From Paractinoplanes atraurantiacus (lineage in GTDB: Bacteria; Actinomycetota; Actinomycetes; Mycobacteriales; Micromonosporaceae), in the NCBI RefSeq assembly GCF_900215205.1, contig NZ_OBDY01000018.1, forward strand, positions 124,001 through 188,000: a stretch of 64,000 nucleotides of DNA, read 5' to 3'. Below, in pieces: positions 59,993-64,000 of the stretch. The position numbers were made by a program, and so were the translations under genes. The notes beneath the pieces were generated by a model. It searched no databases. It saw only the letters and a program-made list of their open reading frames with translations, and had not been told where the DNA came from. How positions within the stretch are numbered: the first letter of the stretch is position 1; each line of letters opens with the position of its first letter.

Positions 59993-60868
59993 ATGCGCTT
60001 CCCGTTCTTGTCGCCCGCCGCCGTCGCCGACCTGACCCGCGCCGCCGTCGGCCAGGTGGTGGAGACGGCGGCCGCCGCCGCGACCGTCCCGGTGCGGGTG
60101 GTCGGCCTCCTGGGCCAGGCTGAGCTCCTGGTCAGCCGCGTGACGGTGATCGCCGACCAGGCCGAGAGCCTGATCCAGCGCGTGACCACGATCGTCGACT
60201 CGGCCGAGGAGACGGTCGCCGAGGCCCGGACGATCGCCGCCTCCGCCGCCCGCACGATCGACGGCGCCGCCCTGATCGCCTCCGCCGCCGGCACCCTGGT
60301 CGACAGCGCCGCCTCCACCGCCGGCAACGCCGACACCCTGGTCAAGCGGGCCGTCCTGACCGCCGACGCCGCCGGCATGCTGGTCGAACGAGCCGCCGTG
60401 ACCGCCGACGCCGCCGGCGCCCTGGTCGACAAGACGGGCGGCATCGTCACCGAGGCCTCCGCCATCACCCGCGACGCCTCCGGCGTCGTCGAGAAGGCCA
60501 CCGCGATCAGCTCCCGCGCCGAGGCCGTCGTCGACCAGGCCCAGACGGCCGCCGGGGAGGCGACCGAGCTCCTCGACGAGTACGCCGGCACCCTGCGCAA
60601 GGGCGCCCCGCTGGCCCGCCGCTTCGTCGACGAGCTTTCGCAGGAGGAGGTCACCGCGGCCATCCGCATGATCGACACCCTGCCGGCCCTCCGCTCCCAC
60701 CTGGTCGACGACGTGATGCCCCTGCTCAACAAGCTCGACCAGGTCGGCCCCGACCTGCACAAGCTCCTCGAGGTCACCGAGGACCTCCACCTGGCCATCG
60801 CCGGCCTCCCCGGCCTCAAACTCCTCCGCCGCCGAGGCGAGGAGCGCGTCGACGACCGCAAGTCCTAA
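59993..60868 (+). CDS. Helical-repeat protein (phasin/apolipoprotein-like)
   Basis: A 291-residue almost wholly alpha-helical protein. Residues about 45-200 consist of 14-residue amphipathic units rich in Ala, Val, Asp and Thr (for example RAVLTADAAGMLVE followed by RAAVTADAAGALVD), and the C-terminus is a charged helix pair ending RRRGEERVDDRKS. Such sheets of amphipathic helix coat lipid droplets, polyester granules or membranes in phasins and apolipoprotein-like proteins; that role is inferred. No cysteines or aromatic clusters are present. The stop overlaps the convergent DinB gene by four bases. Confidence 0.75.
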   Translation: MRFPFLSPAAVADLTRAAVGQVVETAAAAATVPVRVVGLLGQAELLVSRVTVIADQAESLIQRVTTIVDSAEETVAEARTIAASAARTIDGAALIASAAGTLVDSAASTAGNADTLVKRAVLTADAAGMLVERAAVTADAAGALVDKTGGIVTEASAITRDASGVVEKATAISSRAEAVVDQAQTAAGEATELLDEYAGTLRKGAPLARRFVDELSQEEVTAAIRMIDTLPALRSHLVDDVMPLLNKLDQVGPDLHKLLEVTEDLHLAIAGLPGLKLLRRRGEERVDDRKS

Positions 60869-61362
60869 CGGGCGCGGATGACGTCCAGCATGAGGTCGAG
60901 GTGGCCCCGGTGCTGGGCGGTCTCCCGGATCATCTGGGTCCACAGCCAGCGCAGGCTGACCGGGGCCTTGCCGAACGACGGCCGGGCCGCGCGGGCGTCG
61001 AGGCCGTCGTAGCGGGCCACCGCCGCGCGGCTGCGGGTGCAGGCCTCGGCGTACAACCGGCGCAGCTCGACCACCGTATCGCCCGCAGCCGACCGCCAGG
61101 CCCACTCCTCGCCGGGCGGGGCGGCCGCCCAGGGTGACGGAAGCGGCGAGCCCAGCAGCGTGTACGTGAACCACAGGTCTTCCATGTGGGCGAGATGCTT
61201 CACGATCCCGCCGATGCTCATGTCGGTCGCCGGCAGCAGGCGGGCCGTCGCGTCGGTCTCGGTCAGGCCGTCGAGAGCGCTCAGCGTCAACGATCGGTGC
61301 TCCTCCATGAACTGGGTGAGGGTGTCCCGCTCGTTCGGGTGCAGGTGCGGATAGTCGCTCAT
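60865..61362 (-). CDS. DinB family protein (DUF664)
   Basis: A 165-residue four-helix-bundle protein of the DinB/bacillithiol-transferase-like superfamily. The three metal-binding histidines are His59 (VKHLAHMEDLWF), His151 and His154 (ETAQHRGHLDLML). Actinobacterial members are thought to be metal-dependent thiol transferases (mycothiol or ergothioneine) or of unknown function. ATG 61362 is used. It is downstream of, and separated by a terminator from, the protease gene. Confidence 0.9.
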   Translation of the reverse strand: MSDYPHLHPNERDTLTQFMEEHRSLTLSALDGLTETDATARLLPATDMSIGGIVKHLAHMEDLWFTYTLLGSPLPSPWAAAPPGEEWAWRSAAGDTVVELRRLYAEACTRSRAAVARYDGLDARAARPSFGKAPVSLRWLWTQMIRETAQHRGHLDLMLDVIRAR

Positions 61363-61384
61363 CGTTGCACCGTAGAACGGGAAA

Positions 61385-61410
61385 CAGCCCCGCCGGTGAG
61401 GGCGGGGCTG
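61385..61410 (-). terminator. Terminator of the S1 protease gene
   Basis: CAGCCCCGCC and GGCGGGGCTG form a perfect 10-base stem with a 6-base loop, 15 bases after the protease stop on the minus strand and followed there by TTTCCC, a short T-tract. Confidence 0.8.
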
Positions 61411-61424
61411 CTCCGGTGGATGAC

Positions 61425-62471
61425 TCAGAAGACCGAGACGCCGTAGACGCTGAGGGCCTCGGTGACCGGCTGGAAGTACGTGGTGCCGCCGGAGGAGCAG
61501 TTGCCGCTGCCGCCCGAGGTCAGGCCGAGAGCGGTGGTGCCCGAGTAGAGCGGGCCGCCGCTGTCGCCCGGCTCGGCGCAGACGGTGGTGCGGATCAGGC
61601 CGGAGACCGAGCCCTGGGAGTAGTTGACCGTGCTGTTCAGGGCGGTGACCCGGCCGGAGTGGGTGCCGGTCGTCGAGCCACGGCGGTAGACGGTCGCGCC
61701 GACGGCCGGGGTGCCGGCCGACGTGATGTCCTGCGAGCCGACGCCACCGGTCTTGGTGATGGTGGTGTTGGTGTAGCGGACGATGCCGTAGTCGTTGCCC
61801 GGGAAGCTGGTGCCGGACCGCGTGCCCAGGGTGGTCGAGCCGTTGGTCCACGTCGAGCCGGCGTTGGTGCAGTGGCCGGCGGTCAGGAAGTAGTTGGTGC
61901 CGGCGCTGTTGCGCACGTTGAAGCCGAGCGAGCACCGGCTGCCGCCGGTGTAGATGGCGTCACCACCGGAGATCTTGATGGAGAGTTCGCCCGGGGTGGA
62001 CTCGATGCGGGCCCGGTCGCCGAGCTTGGCCACGGTGGCCTGGACGGCGGCGAGCTTGGCGCCGGTGACCGTGCTGTCGACGGAGACGACGACCTGGTTG
62101 CTGACCGGGTCGATGGCGAACGCGGTGCCGGGCGTCTTGAGCTCGGCCTTCAGGGCGTCGTCGGCGGCGGCCAGGCTGGCGCCGCTGCGGGCGACGAAGC
62201 GGGGCGTGGCCCCGGCGGCGGTGACCGAACGGGCGGTGGCCGCGTCGGTGACGTTGACGACCACCTTGCCGGCGGAGTCGATGTACGACCCGGCCGTGGT
62301 GGTGCCGAACTGCGCGTCGAGCTTGCCGGCGAGGGCCGACGGAGCGAACGAGGGGTCGGCGCCGGGCGCGGCCGCCGCGGATGACGCGGGCGAGAAGGCC
62401 ATGAGCGTGGAGCCGACGAGCACAGATGCCGCCAGGCCGACGATCGGTCGGCGCAGCTTCCGGTTGAGCAC
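61425..62471 (-). CDS. Streptogrisin-like secreted serine protease (S1E) with propeptide
   Basis: A 348-residue preproprotease. A signal peptide (1-36, ending SSAAAAPG) and an alpha-lytic-type propeptide (about 40-168) precede the trypsin-fold domain. The triad is His200 (TAGHC), Asp227 (GNDYGIV) and Ser304 (GDSGGP). The pairs Cys180/Cys201 and Cys298 with the Cys of GNCSSG fit the family's disulfides. GTG 62471 has GGGAGGAACC as ribosome site; a longer frame from 62543 lacks one. The enzyme is exported, folds with the help of its propeptide and degrades extracellular protein. Confidence 0.93.
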   Translation of the reverse strand: MLNRKLRRPIVGLAASVLVGSTLMAFSPASSAAAAPGADPSFAPSALAGKLDAQFGTTTAGSYIDSAGKVVVNVTDAATARSVTAAGATPRFVARSGASLAAADDALKAELKTPGTAFAIDPVSNQVVVSVDSTVTGAKLAAVQATVAKLGDRARIESTPGELSIKISGGDAIYTGGSRCSLGFNVRNSAGTNYFLTAGHCTNAGSTWTNGSTTLGTRSGTSFPGNDYGIVRYTNTTITKTGGVGSQDITSAGTPAVGATVYRRGSTTGTHSGRVTALNSTVNYSQGSVSGLIRTTVCAEPGDSGGPLYSGTTALGLTSGGSGNCSSGGTTYFQPVTEALSVYGVSVF

Positions 62472-62662
62472 GGTTCCTCCCGGGGGATGGGGATTACGCC
62501 TGATGCGGCGTATCGAAGTCAGTATTGGCAGACCTCGATGCATCCTTCAAGATGCGGTCATTTCTCCCCAACCCCCGGCAGATCCGCCGTGACCTGCGGA
62601 AATGAGCTCACATACCGCCGATCGTATTACCGAACCGGGATGTCTTGATTCAAAGCCGTCGA

Positions 62663-63460
62663 TCAATTATCCGCGCTGATCTGGGCGAGCCGCGCGCGGA
62701 GGGCGTTCGTCGCCCCCTCGTACGAGTCCCGGCCCAGCACCAGCCGCAACGGGGCCGGGTTCTGCCCCGCGCTCGCCACGACCCGCGCCGCGATCTCGGC
62801 GGGATCGCCGGGCAGGGGCACGTTCCCGGCCGCGACGGCGCGCACGAAGGCGGCCGGCGTGCCGTCGTAGGCGCTCATCGGCTCACCGAGCCGCAGGCTG
62901 CTGCCGGCGAACGCGGTCCGCGCGCCACCGGGCTCGACCAGGGTGACGCCGATGCCGAACGGTGCGACCTCGCCCGCCAGAGCCTCCACGAACCCCTCGA
63001 TCCCCCACTTGCCGGCGTGGTAGAGCGACGCGCCGGGATGCGCCGCCAGCCCGGCCACCGACGACATCTGGATGATCCGCCCGCCGCCCTGTCGCCGCAG
63101 GTGGGGCAGCGCCGCCCGGATCACCTGGATCGAGCCGAGCAGGTTCGTGGCGATCTGGTGCTGCCCCTGTTCGTCGCTGACCTCCTCGGCCGCACCGAAC
63201 AGCCCGTATCCCGCGTTGCTGACCACGACGTCGATCCGCCCGAGCTCGGCGAAGGCCGCGTTTACGACCTTGCGCACCGCGCCCAGGTCGGTGACGTCAA
63301 GATCGAAGGTCCAGAGCCTTCCCTGGTACGCCTCGACGAGATCATCCACGGACCCGGTGCGCCGGATCGTCCCGGCGACCCGGTCGCCCCGATCGAGGAG
63401 CTGTGTCGCCATTTCCCGGCCGATGCCGCTGTTGATGCCGGTGATGAGCCACGTTGTCAT
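62663..63460 (-). CDS. Short-chain dehydrogenase/reductase, classical
   Basis: A 265-residue NAD(P)-dependent SDR. TGINSGIGREMA (cofactor loop, TGxxxGxG), LDVTD, SNAGYG (NAG motif), SSVAG with the catalytic Ser, and YHAGK with the Tyr-x3-Lys pair are all intact. It oxidises or reduces an alcohol/ketone of unknown identity. ATG 63460 is used. Directly opposite lies a remnant of an MmyB-type XRE regulator gene, so the usual divergent repressor has been lost. Confidence 0.92.
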   Translation of the reverse strand: MTTWLITGINSGIGREMATQLLDRGDRVAGTIRRTGSVDDLVEAYQGRLWTFDLDVTDLGAVRKVVNAAFAELGRIDVVVSNAGYGLFGAAEEVSDEQGQHQIATNLLGSIQVIRAALPHLRRQGGGRIIQMSSVAGLAAHPGASLYHAGKWGIEGFVEALAGEVAPFGIGVTLVEPGGARTAFAGSSLRLGEPMSAYDGTPAAFVRAVAAGNVPLPGDPAEIAARVVASAGQNPAPLRLVLGRDSYEGATNALRARLAQISADN

Positions 63461-63491
63461 GCCTGACAGCGTCGGCCCGCGCGCGCCGGCG

Positions 63492-63765
63492 CGGCATTTC
63501 CCCGACGAGCGGCTGCACGCCACGATCGGTGAGCTCTCCGCCGGCAGCGAGCGGTTCCGGCAGCTCTGGGCGCGCCATGACGTGCGCACGGCGACCGGGG
63601 CGAATTTTGATCCGCCATCCACGGGTCGGCGATCTGACCTTGCTGATCGACAAGTTCGCCGTGCTCGGCGCCGACGGCCTCGAGGCACTGTTGCTGCACG
63701 CCGAGCCGGGAACCCCCTCGGCGGAGAGACTGACCGCGCTAGCGCTTGGTGCAGGCCGGCGCTGA
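63492..63765 (+). pseudogene. C-terminal remnant of an MmyB-type XRE regulator
   Basis: The DNA right of the SDR gene encodes only the last 90 residues of an MmyB-like regulator. HFPDERLHATIGELSAGSERFRQLWARHDVR reads in one frame up to about 63604. After the TTTT at 63605-63608, IRHPRVGDLTLLIDKFAVLGADGLEALLLHAEPGTPSAERL follows in the next frame to TGA 63765. The helix-turn-helix domain and the first half of the ligand domain are missing. Both a large 5' deletion and a one-base frameshift are needed to explain it. Confidence 0.7.
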
Positions 63766-64000
63766 CTTGGCGATGCGGCTGCTCGAGTAGGCCACGGCCA
63801 CGGTGAAGCAGTAGTTCGTGTTCTCGTTCAGGCCGTAGACGACGTAGTCGCCGCTGCCGGCCGGCAGCTGCTGGAACGGTTTCGGGTCCTGGCCGACGCG
63901 GCCGCCCGACACGAGGATGGGGCCCTCGGCGCCCGGCGGGTACGTCCACTGGATCACCACGTTGTCGCGGTTGTCGCGCAGGCGGACGTTCTGCGGGGCG
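63739..64000 (-). CDS. C-terminus of an FnIII-domain protein (5' end outside window)
   Basis: The last 86 codons of a gene running in from the right edge. The sequence (APQNVRLRDNRDNVVIQWTYPPGAEGP... GDYVVYGLNENTNYCFTVAVAYSSSRIAKSAPACTKR) is a fibronectin type III domain: the conserved Trp of VVIQWTYP, the Tyr-x-Cys strand and a terminal Cys that may pair with it. Exported actinobacterial proteins often end in such domains. What precedes it is not visible. Confidence 0.8.
   Translation of the reverse strand, partial: APQNVRLRDNRDNVVIQWTYPPGAEGPILVSGGRVGQDPKPFQQLPAGSGDYVVYGLNENTNYCFTVAVAYSSSRIAKSAPACTKR

Overview
The window is chromosomal DNA from a high-GC filamentous actinobacterium, most likely of the Micromonosporaceae (Actinoplanes-like). 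This is inferred from the GC-rich third codon positions, frequent GTG starts, ATGA/GTGA stop-start overlaps between genes, many TetR/XRE/SARP-type regulators, streptogrisin- and subtilisin-type secreted proteases, and Actinobacteria-typical families (DUF1990, DUF4352, ECF42 with a DGPF partner, GntR-TetR hybrids). I saw no tRNA, rRNA, CRISPR array, insertion sequence, prophage or large biosynthetic cluster.

Layout. 1-6.4 kb: a tightly coupled operon of two GT4 glycosyltransferases, an unknown protein and a GH130 glycoside phosphorylase (cut by the window edge), divergent from a GH13 alpha-glucosidase. 6.4-15.6 kb: CocE-type hydrolase with divergent TetR, a VOC protein, a secreted PGRP-type amidase whose linkers are coding minisatellites, a GGDEF-EAL protein, a lipoprotein and a truncated RibD-type reductase. 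15.6-17.7 kb: KDG kinase and KDPG aldolase coupled to a membrane protein. 17.8-26.5 kb: an AfsR/SARP regulator, a methyltransferase divergent from a quinone oxidoreductase, a broken SDR divergent from an XRE regulator, and a GntR-TetR hybrid facing a TetX-like monooxygenase across a three-site operator. 26.5-33.2 kb: an ECF42 sigma factor with an internal deletion and its DGPF partner, an S66-like protein without a visible catalytic Ser or His, isochorismatase plus GlxA-type regulator, and a TetR divergent from an N-terminally truncated MFS exporter. 33.2-40.8 kb: RtcB RNA ligase with a truncated PrfH, a MocA-XdhC pair, membrane proteins, a NarL-type two-component system and a cysteine-free bL36. 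41-49.7 kb: a subtilase, two flavin reductases flanked by tandem repeats, a BisC-type molybdoenzyme with cupin, an orphan winged-helix protein with an FAD/NAD(P) protein, and a 0.6-kb gene-poor tract. 49.8-64 kb: nitrilase and serine hydrolase, a DAG kinase/YihY/double-PAP2/EEP lipid operon, a DUF1990/MBL/DedA operon, DUF4352, beta-lactamase-like and helical-repeat proteins, DinB, a streptogrisin-like protease, an SDR beside a regulator remnant, and the end of an FnIII protein.

The genes mostly form small independent units: sugar metabolism, stress-linked redox enzymes each with its own regulator, cell-envelope and lipid enzymes, and signalling. The most striking feature is decay by loss of whole segments. 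Six genes are truncated or internally deleted (RibD-like, ECF42, MFS, PrfH, one SDR, one XRE). The two divergent SDR/XRE pairs have decayed reciprocally. The most interesting system-level candidate is the rtcB-prfH RNA-repair module with an elaborate palindromic leader.
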